From NCBI GenBank assembly GCA_937995755.1, contig CALKJD010000087.1, positions 1 to 53,888 on the forward strand: a DNA stretch of 53,888 nucleotides, read 5' to 3'. Numbering within the stretch: the first letter of the stretch is position 1; each line of letters opens with the position of its first letter. This stretch comes from an uncultured Saprospiraceae bacterium (GTDB lineage: Bacteria; Bacteroidota; Bacteroidia; Chitinophagales; Saprospiraceae). The notes beneath the pieces were generated by a model. The model searched no databases and was not told where the DNA came from. It was given only the letters and a program-made list of their open reading frames with translations. Of the stretch, positions 8,824 to 17,858 are shown one piece after another. The position numbers and the translations under genes are program-made.

Positions 8824-10260
8824 ATGATTAACAAAACGATGAATCGACTGCTAGCTATCTGTTGTATGATCGCACTATGGTCTGCGCCTGTAATAGCACA
8901 GGAAGTTTGGAACCTTGAGAAATGTATCAATCATGCCATGCAGAACAATATCGATATCCAACAAGGTCGATTGAGTATCGAGCAAGCCAGGATAAGCAAC
9001 AAAACCGCTATTCATAGTAGATATCCAAGTCTTAATGGTAGTACTAATCTTGGTTTAAACTTCGGACGTACTATCGACCCTACCAATAATGAGTTTATTA
9101 CACAATCGTTTTTCAGTAATGGAATTTCTCTTAGTAGTAATGTTACTTTATTTAATGCAGGCAGAATAAGCAATACAATTAAGCAGAGTGAAGTGGATCA
9201 AGAGTCAGCCAATTACTCAGTAAAGCAATCGGAAAGAGATATTGCATTATTTGTTGCAAACTCATATTTAAATGTTTTGTTTGCTCAAGAAAATTTAAAG
9301 AATGCAATAGCACAGCAGGGATTAAATACGGAGCAATACAATCAAGTAAAGTCATTGATCAATGCAGGAGTTAGGCCAGCCAACGAGTTGTTGGATTTAG
9401 AGGCTCAAATAGCTAGAGGGGAGCAAAGTATTATCACTCAACAAAATGCAGTAACTATAGCTATGCTTAATCTTAAGCAATTATTGTTAATAGAGCCTAG
9501 CATAGAAATGATTCTAGAGAGACCTGCAGATGTTGAAGTAGTAACCGATTCCGATGTGATTACGTTTGATGAAATATATACATCTGCATTATCTAGTCAA
9601 CCTGGAATAAGAGCTGCAGAACTAGATGTGCGATCTGCTCAGTTAGGTGAAAAAATAGCAAAGTCATCTTTATATCCAAGTGTATCGATTGGTGGTACAC
9701 TTCAATCAAACTATAGTAATCAGGGTAGAAAATTAGAAGGGTTTGATATCGGCACAGAGAGCAAACAAGTAATTATTGATGGTTCGCCTTCTGTGATTAC
9801 AACTCCTACTGCTACACCTATTTTAATAGATAATCCATACATTAATCAGTTAGATGAAAACATCTCTTATGGTTTTGGTTTAAGTGTCAGTATTCCCATA
9901 TATAATAATTACCAAGTGAAGGCTGGAATGGAAAGAGCCAAACTCAATACTATGAGTAATACGCTTAATGTAGAAAGAGAAAAAAACACCTTGAAGACCA
10001 ACGTACAGCAAGCATTAGCAGATGCTAAAGCTGCGAGCAAAAGTTATCAAGCAGCTAAGAAAAGTAGAGATGCACAATCGGCCGCCTATAATAATGCAAC
10101 GAAGCAATATGATCTCGGCGCGATTAATAGTTTTGATTATGTTAACTCAAGAGCATTATTGGACAATGCCGAAATTAGCTTGATCATAGCGAAGTATGAT
10201 TACTTGTTTAAAGCTAAGGTGGTAGATTTTTATATGGGTAGACCCATCTCTCTTAAATAA
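8824..10260 (+). CDS. TolC family outer membrane efflux protein
   Basis: A 478-residue TolC-like channel. It has a signal peptide ending in VIAQ, then two outer-membrane-factor repeats: WNLEKCINHAMQNNIDIQQGRLSIEQARI opens the first helical hairpin, and a long coiled region with SLYPSVSIGGTL follows in the second half. The C-terminal helix contains YDLGAINSFDYVNSRALLDNAEISLI, usual for the family. It is followed after 42 bases by a membrane fusion protein, so they should form two parts of a tripartite export system for substances not identifiable here. Confidence 0.93.
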   Translation: MINKTMNRLLAICCMIALWSAPVIAQEVWNLEKCINHAMQNNIDIQQGRLSIEQARISNKTAIHSRYPSLNGSTNLGLNFGRTIDPTNNEFITQSFFSNGISLSSNVTLFNAGRISNTIKQSEVDQESANYSVKQSERDIALFVANSYLNVLFAQENLKNAIAQQGLNTEQYNQVKSLINAGVRPANELLDLEAQIARGEQSIITQQNAVTIAMLNLKQLLLIEPSIEMILERPADVEVVTDSDVITFDEIYTSALSSQPGIRAAELDVRSAQLGEKIAKSSLYPSVSIGGTLQSNYSNQGRKLEGFDIGTESKQVIIDGSPSVITTPTATPILIDNPYINQLDENISYGFGLSVSIPIYNNYQVKAGMERAKLNTMSNTLNVEREKNTLKTNVQQALADAKAASKSYQAAKKSRDAQSAAYNNATKQYDLGAINSFDYVNSRALLDNAEISLIIAKYDYLFKAKVVDFYMGRPISLK

Positions 10261-10302
10261 TCAACTAACGCCAAATAAAACGATACTACAAATCAACACA
10301 AT

Positions 10303-11679
10303 ATGACGACTAAAAAGAAGAAATCTAGAAAGTGGCTTGTACCTGTACTTATACTAGGGATAGGGGCATTAATAGCTGCTGCATACTTCAAGGGGCAGAG
10401 CAAACCAAAAGGTGTAGAGGTAACTGTAGAGGAAGCAGATAATAGGACTATACTAGAAACGGTTACTGCTAGTGGAAAAATATTTCCAGAGACTGAAGTG
10501 AAAATAAGTAGTGATGTGTCAGGTGAAATAGTAGAGCTATATATACAGGAAGGAGACTCAGTATATACAGGACAGATACTCGCCAAAATTGATCCAGATA
10601 CGTATGAATCAACAGTAGCAAGAGGACGTGCAAGTGTGAATAGCGCTAAAGCAAATAAAGCAGCATCTACAACTCAGATTGAGTCTAGTAAAGCACAGAT
10701 ACAACAAATACAAGCACAACTTACTAATGCCAAATCGGTACATGATCGAAACACAAAATTACTTAGTGAGGGAGTTATTTCTCAAGTTGAATTTGACCAA
10801 TCACTTTCAACCCTTCAAGGTCTAGAAGCTAATATGAGATCCGCTGAAGCAGCATTAGAATCTGCAATAAAAAATGTGGAAGGTGCATCTTATTCTGTAC
10901 AAAGTGCAGAGGCAACGTTGCGAGAAATGCAAACAAGTCTAAGTCGAACAGTTATAAAATCTCCTACAGATGGAATCGTTTCTTCTCTATCTGTAGAACA
11001 GGGTGAACGTGTCGTAGGAACTATACAAATGGCAGGAACAGAGATGATGCGTATTGCAAATCTATCTGCTATGGAAGTACAAGTAGATGTAAGTGAAAAT
11101 GATATACTTAGAGTTTCATTAAAGGATGAAGTAGAAATAGAAGTCGATGCATATCTCGATCGCAAGTTTTCTGGTTATGTCACTGAGATTGCAAATTCAG
11201 CAAGTAACATAGGTGGAGCAGCATCGCTTAATACAGACCAAGTAACTAATTTTGTAGTAAAGGTGCGTGTAGATAGTGAAAGCTATAAAGATCTACTTGG
11301 ACAAAACAAACGATACCCATTTCGTCCGGGTATGAGTGCATCGGTAGATATCAGGACAGAGACAATGGATGATGTGTTGGCTATACCTATTCAAGCTGTT
11401 ACAGTAAGAGAAAAGGAAGATGAGGATAAGAAAAACAAAAAGGCTTCTGACGATGAACTGGAAGAAGTGGTCTTCGTAATGGAAGCGGATACAGTTAGGA
11501 TGGTTAAAGTGACAACTGGAATTCAAGATGATGAATATATATTAGTAAAATCAGGACTTAAGAAAGGAGAGACTATCGTGACAGGTCCTTATAGTGCCAT
11601 CTCTAAAAAATTAGACGAAGGGGATGCTGTAAGAATTAAAGAGGAGAAAGAAGATAAAGATGAAGAAGAAGAAAAATAA
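10303..11679 (+). CDS. HlyD/MacA-like efflux periplasmic adaptor
   Basis: A 458-residue membrane fusion protein. Order: short cytoplasmic basic N-terminus (TTKKKKSRKW), one transmembrane anchor (about residues 10-27), a lipoyl-like half (GEIVELYIQEGDSVYTGQILAKID), a long alpha-hairpin (about 100-200), the second lipoyl half (SPTDGIVSSLSVEQGERV), then beta-barrel and membrane-proximal domains. A Lys/Asp/Glu-rich insert lies near residues 365-385 and a similar acidic tail ends the protein. The TolC-like channel is upstream; an ABC permease or RND pump, which normally follows, is missing. Confidence 0.92.
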   Translation: MTTKKKKSRKWLVPVLILGIGALIAAAYFKGQSKPKGVEVTVEEADNRTILETVTASGKIFPETEVKISSDVSGEIVELYIQEGDSVYTGQILAKIDPDTYESTVARGRASVNSAKANKAASTTQIESSKAQIQQIQAQLTNAKSVHDRNTKLLSEGVISQVEFDQSLSTLQGLEANMRSAEAALESAIKNVEGASYSVQSAEATLREMQTSLSRTVIKSPTDGIVSSLSVEQGERVVGTIQMAGTEMMRIANLSAMEVQVDVSENDILRVSLKDEVEIEVDAYLDRKFSGYVTEIANSASNIGGAASLNTDQVTNFVVKVRVDSESYKDLLGQNKRYPFRPGMSASVDIRTETMDDVLAIPIQAVTVREKEDEDKKNKKASDDELEEVVFVMEADTVRMVKVTTGIQDDEYILVKSGLKKGETIVTGPYSAISKKLDEGDAVRIKEEKEDKDEEEEK

Positions 11680-12268
11680 GGTTGCGCTCATCATTATGAT
11701 AAAGAACCCTGTATTGGGTAAAGCCAAGACTCGCATAGCTGCAACCACTGGAGACGAGGAGGCATTGAGAATATATAAGCTTTTATTAGAGCATACTAGG
11801 CAGGTTACAGAATCTACAGATGTAGACCGATACCTATACTATAGTGATTATATTGAGGATGATGCTTGGTCCGCAGAAGTTTTTAAGAAGAGAGTGCAAG
11901 CTAGTGGCGATCTAGGCGATAGATTAAAAGATGCTTTCTCTGCCTTATCAGAAGAGTATGGTAAAATGATAGTAATTGGTAGTGACTGTGCTGCCATAAC
12001 GTCTGCTCATATTGTATCCGCGGCAGATGCTTTAGATAACAATGACGTAGTACTTGGTCCTGTTCATGATGGCGGATATTATCTCTTAGGTATGAATAGT
12101 TACTATCCAGAAATTATATCTGATATAGACTGGAGTACGGATGTAGTTGCATCTCAGACATTAGATAAAGCGAAATCAATACATTTGTCGACTAGCACTA
12201 TAGAGACCTTACATGACATCGATTATCATGAAGATTGGTTAGCTCATGGATTAGAAAAAAACGTGTAG
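11660..12268 (+). CDS. TIGR04282/DUF2064 glycosyltransferase-like protein
   Basis: A 202-residue nucleotide-sugar-transferase-fold protein related to molybdenum cofactor guanylyltransferase-like enzymes. It shows MIKNPVLGKAKTRIA (nucleotide-binding loop), the strand and metal site MIVIGSDCAAI, and GPVHDGGYYLLGM, all typical of the DUF2064 family. The reaction is not established for the family. The start overlaps the adaptor gene by 20 bases, so it is in the same transcript, although a functional link with export is not obvious. Confidence 0.85.
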   Translation: MKKKKNKVALIIMIKNPVLGKAKTRIAATTGDEEALRIYKLLLEHTRQVTESTDVDRYLYYSDYIEDDAWSAEVFKKRVQASGDLGDRLKDAFSALSEEYGKMIVIGSDCAAITSAHIVSAADALDNNDVVLGPVHDGGYYLLGMNSYYPEIISDIDWSTDVVASQTLDKAKSIHLSTSTIETLHDIDYHEDWLAHGLEKNV

Positions 12269-12385
12269 TAGTTTCTATTGGATTGTAAATTGATTAGATA
12301 ATATGACTGTTAGAAAATTATTTTTTTCAATCCAAATTTTCATTTCTTATTACAGCAGTAATTCGTCTTTTCTATTAGACTTAGT

Positions 12386-13399
12386 TTACTTCGAAATTTT
12401 ATTCCACTCAATTAAAAAATCTCCTTTCGCTCTATTTTCTTTTTTGATTTTCTTAGTGACTACTAACTCTAGAATGGAGATTTGGCGCGGAGAGAGAAGG
12501 TCATTAGGAGATTGTCGTTGGGCAATTAGAGCATTCGCTTTGGTAGCTTGTATTTTTAGCATAGGTATGCTTTGATAGTCTGTTTGAGATAAGTAGTATT
12601 TGTCTTGTCGATCTATACGGTAGCTGTTCGTTTTTTTAGATGGAATGTCTTTCTCTTCGGCAATTATTTTTTCCAATTTGTTATCAGTATATACTTTATC
12701 AGCACATCTTTTTTGTGATGATTCACTGATTAATTCTGCATAGGTGATTTGACTAGGATCGTAATGTACTTTTACTACTTCTGTACCATTCATATATCCA
12801 GCTTGAGTTGATTGTACGCCAGGCATCGAACCTATTTCTTTTTCGCCAGTCCAGAAACAATACATACTAAGCACAGCCTCTTCTGTACTGTTAGTTAATT
12901 CCTTTTGTAATAGATTAATGTAGTTTGGTGTTATTTGATTGCTAGCTAATAATGCATTTTGAATGGTGTTGATTATAGCGGAAGGATCGTAAGCTCCAGC
13001 ATGTCTATTGACGATATCTTTTCCTTTGCTATTAATTATTCTAACTACTGGATTATTCCAAGCTGGCTCATTGTATTTTTTGAGAATATCACCATCATCT
13101 CCACCTTTATTATTGTAAATTATTAATGGTATGAAATGCGTTTCTATAGCTTCTACGATTAGAGGGTGAGACATTACTTTATTGCCGAATGTACTACAGG
13201 TGTGGCAACCAGGAACTTCTTGAAAAAACATAAATACAGGAAGATCTTTTGCTTGAGATTGTTGGAGGGCTTCCTTATAATCTCTCAGCCAATGTACCTG
13301 ACCCAGTTCTATAGGTTGGTTTAATTTTTGGGTCCAATCTTGGCCATATGAAATAACCGATATTAGACAAATAACTATAGATGTGAATATATATTTCAT
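12386..13399 (-). CDS. Secreted thioredoxin-like protein fused to an MsrA-like domain
   Basis: A 337-residue protein with a signal peptide ending SYGQ, so it should act in the periplasm. Residues about 30-155 form a thioredoxin-like domain with the motif V-P-G-C65-H-T-C68, recalling the VPGUxxT family of thioredoxin-like selenoproteins, here with cysteine. Residues about 175-320 resemble peptide methionine sulfoxide reductase A: C181-F-W matches the catalytic GCFW, GVQSTQAGYMNG matches the GV-x-AGY-x-G segment, and V-x-Y-D-P follows. The usual loop between AGYxGG and HAE is lost. A single protein could reduce and be recharged, but activity is unproven. It lies 18 bases after aroA, on the same strand. 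Confidence 0.82.
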   Translation of the reverse strand: MKYIFTSIVICLISVISYGQDWTQKLNQPIELGQVHWLRDYKEALQQSQAKDLPVFMFFQEVPGCHTCSTFGNKVMSHPLIVEAIETHFIPLIIYNNKGGDDGDILKKYNEPAWNNPVVRIINSKGKDIVNRHAGAYDPSAIINTIQNALLASNQITPNYINLLQKELTNSTEEAVLSMYCFWTGEKEIGSMPGVQSTQAGYMNGTEVVKVHYDPSQITYAELISESSQKRCADKVYTDNKLEKIIAEEKDIPSKKTNSYRIDRQDKYYLSQTDYQSIPMLKIQATKANALIAQRQSPNDLLSPRQISILELVVTKKIKKENRAKGDFLIEWNKISK

Positions 13400-13417
13400 T
13401 CTTGTAATAGCGTTGTT

Positions 13418-14677
13418 TTATGAGTCTAACGTTTCCACTTCAAAACCTAATTGTTCTAGATCTTGCCAATAAGTGGGGTATGACTTCTTTACGACTTCTT
13501 TATCTTTAATTTTCAAAGGCAGTACAAGAGATAGTGGTGCAAATGCCATTGCCATTCTATGGTCATCATAGGTTTCTATAATAGCATCTTCATTGGATGT
13601 AGCGATGCCATCTTGGGTATAGTACTGTACTTCTGATTTCTGTGCAAAACGCAAAGGCATTTTTACAAAAGACACACCATATTTACGCAATTCATTTTTT
13701 AAAGCTTTGGTTCTATCTGTTTCTTTGATCGCAAGAGTTTGTAAACCACTAAAAAGCATCGAGGTACCTTTTCCAGCTCCGAGGACTGACATGGTCTGAG
13801 CGATATCTGGTTGAGAAATATAGTTGTATTCAAAGAATGGCACAGGACTATTATTGGTTTTTGTGATGCGAACACTTCGATCGGAGAATGTGCTCTTTAT
13901 TCCAAAAGAAACCATCATTTTACTAATAGCACTATCCCCCTGCAATGCTTGATCTGTCAATCCATTGATTGTTATATCTGATTCATTTGCCAATGCGGCT
14001 ATTGCATATAGATACGATGCTGATGACCAATCAGACTCTACGAAATAATCTTTAGCTATATATTCTTGAGGTTTGATTTTTATAGTTAATCCTTCCCATG
14101 AGTGAATCACACCAAAGTATTCCATCATGCGAAGTGTCATTTCAATATAAGGACGTGACACGGGTTCTGATTCGAGAGTGATTTCTAGGCCATTGGCTAG
14201 GGTCGGAGCCACAAGGAGGAGTGCTGTAATAAACTGAGAACTGATGTTGGCTTTGAGCGTTACACAGGTTCCAGTTATGTTTTTGGCATTAATCAAAAGA
14301 GGGGGAAAGCCTACTTTGTCAGCATATTCTATATCTGCTCCTAGCGACTTGAGCGCATCTACTAATTCACCTATAGGTCTACTATGCATTCTCTCTGATC
14401 CAGATAATAGGGTGTTTCTGCCTGTTACAGCACAGTATGCCGTCATAAAGCGATAGGTAGTACCTGCATGTCCTGCATTGAGTTCTTTTTCATCGGACGC
14501 TAATAACTTTACAAGCGTCTGAGTATCTGCGCTATTGGATAGATTTTCAATTTTGAAGTTAGTTTTACAAAGCGCTTGTATTATTAGCGCTCTGTTGGAT
14601 ATGCTCTTGCTTCCAGTTAGGTTGATGGTGCCGTTAGCAATTTTAGTGGGGTGGAATATTTTTACAGTTGTACTCAC
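13418..14677 (-). CDS. aroA: 3-phosphoshikimate 1-carboxyvinyltransferase (EPSP synthase)
   Basis: Transfers the enolpyruvyl group of PEP to shikimate 3-phosphate in the chorismate pathway. The 419 residues match the usual length. Visible are the substrate-binding TGSKSISNRALI near the N-terminus, AGHAGTTYRFMTA with the GT-R motif, the D-W-S-S-A-S-Y segment, and the C-terminal YDDHRMAMAFAPLSL. The lineage-typical short form has a variable first lobe. The thioredoxin/MsrA-like gene follows after 18 bases and may share its transcript. Confidence 0.97.
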   Translation of the reverse strand: MSTTVKIFHPTKIANGTINLTGSKSISNRALIIQALCKTNFKIENLSNSADTQTLVKLLASDEKELNAGHAGTTYRFMTAYCAVTGRNTLLSGSERMHSRPIGELVDALKSLGADIEYADKVGFPPLLINAKNITGTCVTLKANISSQFITALLLVAPTLANGLEITLESEPVSRPYIEMTLRMMEYFGVIHSWEGLTIKIKPQEYIAKDYFVESDWSSASYLYAIAALANESDITINGLTDQALQGDSAISKMMVSFGIKSTFSDRSVRITKTNNSPVPFFEYNYISQPDIAQTMSVLGAGKGTSMLFSGLQTLAIKETDRTKALKNELRKYGVSFVKMPLRFAQKSEVQYYTQDGIATSNEDAIIETYDDHRMAMAFAPLSLVLPLKIKDKEVVKKSYPTYWQDLEQLGFEVETLDS

Positions 14678-14881
14678 AGGTCTTTATTTATTCAGTAAAG
14701 TATAAGTCAATTGGACTATAAATAGTTGATCAAATTGAATATAAATGTAACTGAATTTCATGTCCTGAGTGAATCTAAGTTACGTTAGCGTTCATACATA
14801 TTGGCAAATTATCACCCATTTGAGAAAACCATATTACCTTTACAGCATTGGTACTCTTAACTACGATAAATATTTCTTCTA

Positions 14882-15682
14882 TTGAAAGCTAAAAAATCAT
14901 ACGGTCAGCATTTTCTTATAAACGAGCCAGCCTCAGAAAAGATAGCTTATGGACTTCATCGAAAAGAAGGAATAAGAAACGTATTGGAGATAGGACCAGG
15001 TAAAGGGGTTTTAACCAAATATTTTTTAAAGCAAGATATCAACTTTAGAGCTGTAGAGGCGGATCGTGATATGGTAGCTTATCTGAAAGAGCATTATCCC
15101 ATATTAGAAGATAAGATCATTCTTCTTGATTTTATGAAGTTAAATTTGTCGAAAGTATTTGATGGAGAACCATTTTACCTCACAGGTAATTATCCTTATA
15201 ACATTTCGTCCCAAATACTCTTTAAGATGTTACAACATAAGGAGTTGATACCTGAGATGATTGGTATGTTTCAAAAGGAAGTAGCTGATAGGGTGATTGC
15301 ACCTCACGGAAGTAAGACCTATGGTGTACTTAGTGTTTTAGTACAAGCGTTTTACAAAGGTGAAATGTTTATGAAAGTAAGCCCAGGATCATTTTCTCCT
15401 CCGCCAAAAGTCAACTCTGCAGTGATAAGATTGACAAGAAAGGAAAATTATGAACTTCCATGTAGTGAAAAGCTGTTGAGAGCAGTAGTCAAGACAAGTT
15501 TTGGACAACGAAGAAAGATGATTAGGAATACATTAAAGGTCCTAATAGAAGATAGAGACCTATTGGACTCCGAACTCTTTACTAAGCGACCAGAGCACCT
15601 GTCAGTTGACGATTTTATTGAATTAACATGTCTTATTGAAAAAAGAAAGGCAAAAAACGAGTTAGATGAGTCTAGAGACTAG
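14882..15682 (+). CDS. rsmA: 16S rRNA dimethyladenosine transferase
   Basis: Dimethylates the two adjacent adenines in the helix 45 loop of 16S rRNA during ribosome assembly. The 266 residues show KKSYGQHFL, the SAM site LEIGPGKGVLTKYF, E-A-D at the end of strand 2, and the catalytic N-Y-P-Y in place of the commoner N-L/I-P-Y. The start is TTG (14882): it puts KAKKSYGQHFL at the N-terminus as in homologues, and no ATG or GTG lies close upstream. A TACCTTTA box at 14835-14842 may be its -7 element. It overlaps the next gene by 17 bases. Confidence 0.95.
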   Translation: MKAKKSYGQHFLINEPASEKIAYGLHRKEGIRNVLEIGPGKGVLTKYFLKQDINFRAVEADRDMVAYLKEHYPILEDKIILLDFMKLNLSKVFDGEPFYLTGNYPYNISSQILFKMLQHKELIPEMIGMFQKEVADRVIAPHGSKTYGVLSVLVQAFYKGEMFMKVSPGSFSPPPKVNSAVIRLTRKENYELPCSEKLLRAVVKTSFGQRRKMIRNTLKVLIEDRDLLDSELFTKRPEHLSVDDFIELTCLIEKRKAKNELDESRD

Positions 15683-16112
15683 AATAATGACAGACCTCAA
15701 AGAGGCAATGAAAGCAAAAGATCAAGCAGCACTCAGAAGCATAAGAGCGCTCAAAGCAGCTATTACACTTACTAAGACCGATGGGTCTGGTACTGTATTA
15801 GATGAAGCAGCAGAGATCAAGCTGGTGCAAAAGCAAGTTAAGCAAAGACAAGAATCTTTAGATATATACGAAAAGCAAGGACGTGAGGATCTTGCAGTGA
15901 AGGAGAAAGAAGAAATAGAAGTGCTCTCACGTTACTTACCAGAGCAGATGTCAGATGCAGATCTTACTGCGTTTATCGCTGAGTTAATCAAAAAAGTAGG
16001 CGCTACGTCTATGAAAGATATGGGAAAAGTCATGGGAATGGCTTCAGGCCAATTGGCAGGAAAGGCAGACGGTAAATCTATTTCTGCTAAAGTAAAAGCT
16101 TTACTATCATAG
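15666..16112 (+). CDS. GatB/YqeY domain-containing protein
   Basis: A 148-residue YqeY-type protein, a family sharing the tail domain of the GatB subunit of amidotransferase that binds tRNA. Typical segments are RIMTDLKEAMKAKD, LRSIRALKAAI, the long helix QKQVKQRQESLDIYEKQGREDL, LSRYLPEQMSDADL and MGKVMGMASGQLAGKADGKSIS. Function is not settled. It starts inside the end of rsmA (17-base overlap), so translation is coupled. Confidence 0.93.
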   Translation: MSLETRIMTDLKEAMKAKDQAALRSIRALKAAITLTKTDGSGTVLDEAAEIKLVQKQVKQRQESLDIYEKQGREDLAVKEKEEIEVLSRYLPEQMSDADLTAFIAELIKKVGATSMKDMGKVMGMASGQLAGKADGKSISAKVKALLS

Positions 16113-16113
16113 T

Positions 16114-16869
16114 ATGAAGGCAATCATAGAACACGAGGATAAGAAGTATAGTGTAGATCTATCTAGACCTATAGATATATCTTATCCCCTTGTTCCTGGT
16201 GCTGCTGTACCCAAGTGCTTTTGGGCACCTAATGTGGAGGCTGAACCTGTAAGGGCACATGGTTTTGTAGGATCTACTGCTGAAGGAGGAGTGGTAAATT
16301 TTTATGATGTCAAACTAAATCCACACGGTAATGGGACACATACTGAATGTGTTGGGCATATTGCAAAAATTCAACATTCTGTACAGGAGAGTTTTGATCA
16401 GTTTCACTTTATAGCAAAGCTGGTTACCATTACGCCTCGTACGATTGATAATGGCGATCATGTTATCCAGGAAGATCAGATTATCGCAGTTCTTGGAGAC
16501 GAGCTCTATGATGCGATAATAATACGAACGCTACCTAATGACATCGACATCAAGAAAGTGGATTATAGTGAAAGTAATCCACCTTATTTAGAATCTGGTT
16601 GTATGTCACATGTCATTGGCAAAGGAATAAGGCATCTATTGATAGATCTTCCTTCTGTAGATCGAGAGTCTGATGACGGTGCTTTAGCTGCGCATCATGC
16701 CTATTGGCAATACCCTGAAAATTCTCACGACAAAAAAACGATTACTGAACTAGTCTATATTGACAATGTGCATCAAGATGGATTATATTTGTTAGAAATG
16801 CAAGTAGCACCGTTGGTTTTGGATGCAAGCCCTAGCCGGCCAGTTATATACCCTTTACATATCATGTAA
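16114..16869 (+). CDS. Cyclase family protein (kynurenine formamidase-like hydrolase)
   Basis: A 251-residue member of the metal-dependent cyclase/formamidase family. The signature appears as N-P-H-G-N-G-T-H-T-E-C-V-G-H, where the histidines and the acidic residue bind the metal; most relatives have D instead of E and P before the last H. The N-terminus has the usual DLSRPIDISYPLVPG. Later HLLIDLPSVDRESDDG and a C-terminal L-E-M-Q-V-A-P-L follow. Several marine Bacteroidota carry this form; the substrate is unknown. It starts one base after the YqeY gene and so belongs to the same operon. Confidence 0.85.
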   Translation: MKAIIEHEDKKYSVDLSRPIDISYPLVPGAAVPKCFWAPNVEAEPVRAHGFVGSTAEGGVVNFYDVKLNPHGNGTHTECVGHIAKIQHSVQESFDQFHFIAKLVTITPRTIDNGDHVIQEDQIIAVLGDELYDAIIIRTLPNDIDIKKVDYSESNPPYLESGCMSHVIGKGIRHLLIDLPSVDRESDDGALAAHHAYWQYPENSHDKKTITELVYIDNVHQDGLYLLEMQVAPLVLDASPSRPVIYPLHIM

Positions 16870-16878
16870 CAGATACAC

Positions 16879-17508
16879 GTGGAAAGACAATCTTCATATA
16901 ATCATTACCTAGACTATCAGTTGATACCATCTAATGATTATAGAGGTAAGATTAGATATTTTGACAGATTTTATTCTGTATTTGACTCTCTAGATGATGA
17001 CCAAAGGCTAGATGTGCATTTGGATTTCAATAAAGCTCTCTTTGAAGTGGGCAATTACCATAGATTTGTTCAGTCCGTCGATCCTCTCATTGAGCAGGTT
17101 ATTATTGACAATATCTTCGTACATCGAGGAGAAAAAATATTTGAAGGTTTGTTGTTTAAAAAGGCTGCAGCATTATATAATCTTAGGCAGTACGATGGAG
17201 CTATCAAGATATTGAAGTCTTTAACCAATATTGACACTGAACACCAGTTAGCAAAAGGACTATTGGCTTTGTGTATCAGAAAGCGTGGAAAAACGTGGTA
17301 TGATCTAAGTAAAGCGGTTTCTATTGTCCTTATGTTTTCTGCTGTGTCTATATTATTTGCAGAATTGGTGATTGTAAGTTCTTTCTATGTAGAATACTTA
17401 GATCAAGTGATGTTACTTAGGAATGTATTAATACTTATTGCTATGGCTGTATTGATCGGAAGAGAGATCGCTATGATATGGTATATCAGAAAGGAGGTAG
17501 AATCTTAG
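16879..17508 (+). CDS. Hypothetical membrane protein with TPR-like N-terminus
   Basis: I do not recognise a named family. The 209-residue protein starts at GTG, 9 bases after the cyclase-family gene. The first 145 residues look like a helical-repeat domain (for example LFKKAAALYNLRQYDGAIKI, a TPR-like helix pair). Residues about 150-172 and 178-198 are two hydrophobic membrane segments, and the protein ends with a short basic tail (WYIRKEVES). The helical part probably faces the cytoplasm. It is last in the rsmA operon. Confidence 0.7.
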   Translation: MERQSSYNHYLDYQLIPSNDYRGKIRYFDRFYSVFDSLDDDQRLDVHLDFNKALFEVGNYHRFVQSVDPLIEQVIIDNIFVHRGEKIFEGLLFKKAAALYNLRQYDGAIKILKSLTNIDTEHQLAKGLLALCIRKRGKTWYDLSKAVSIVLMFSAVSILFAELVIVSSFYVEYLDQVMLLRNVLILIAMAVLIGREIAMIWYIRKEVES

Positions 17509-17554
17509 CACATAGAGGGCCCTATGTGAATCAAAACTAATTCGTAAAACAGGT

Positions 17555-17593
17555 AAATAAAAAAAGGTTTTCAACATTACATTGAAAACCTTT
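17555..17593 (-). terminator. Terminator downstream of tRNA-Val
   Basis: AAAGGTTTTCAA (17563-17574) pairs perfectly with 17582-17593 around a 7-base loop. Read on the minus strand, the stem is followed by a T-rich run, so it ends the tRNA transcript. It may also slow transcription arriving from the plus-strand operon. Confidence 0.88.
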
Positions 17594-17595
17594 AG

Positions 17596-17670
17596 TGGGC
17601 GATGAGAGACTCGAACTCCCGACCCCCTGGGTGTAAACCAGGTGCTCTGAACCAACTGAGCTAATCGCCC
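17596..17670 (-). tRNA. tRNA-Val (anticodon UAC)
   Basis: The minus strand folds as a full 75-base cloverleaf: acceptor GGGCGAT/ATCGCCC, D arm GCTC/GAGC, anticodon stem CCTGG/CCAGG with loop TTTACAC (anticodon TAC, reading GUA-type valine codons), and T arm GGGAG-TTCGAGT-CTCTC. The discriminator is A and no CCA is encoded (the next bases are CTA). A terminator follows directly. Confidence 0.97.
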
Positions 17671-17858
17671 TACTCTTTGCTAAGAATGCTGCCATCCTTT
17701 TTTAGCGAGTGCAAATATATGCATATTTAAGTCGAATACAAGAAATACCAATTGTTTTTTGAGATTTTAGAAAAATAATTGTGAGTAGAATTAATCTTAA
17801 AACCGTAAATGTCTGATATTCAATGTGTCGTGTTTGGTGGTGTCTTTTTATAAAATTA

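Noticed and set aside
12303..12575. 90-codon plus-strand open frame
   Set aside because: Most of it is opposite the end of the thioredoxin/MsrA-like gene; composition is atypical and there is no motif.
17428..17655. 75-codon minus-strand open frame
   Set aside because: It runs through the tRNA-Val gene and its terminator, so it is not a protein gene.
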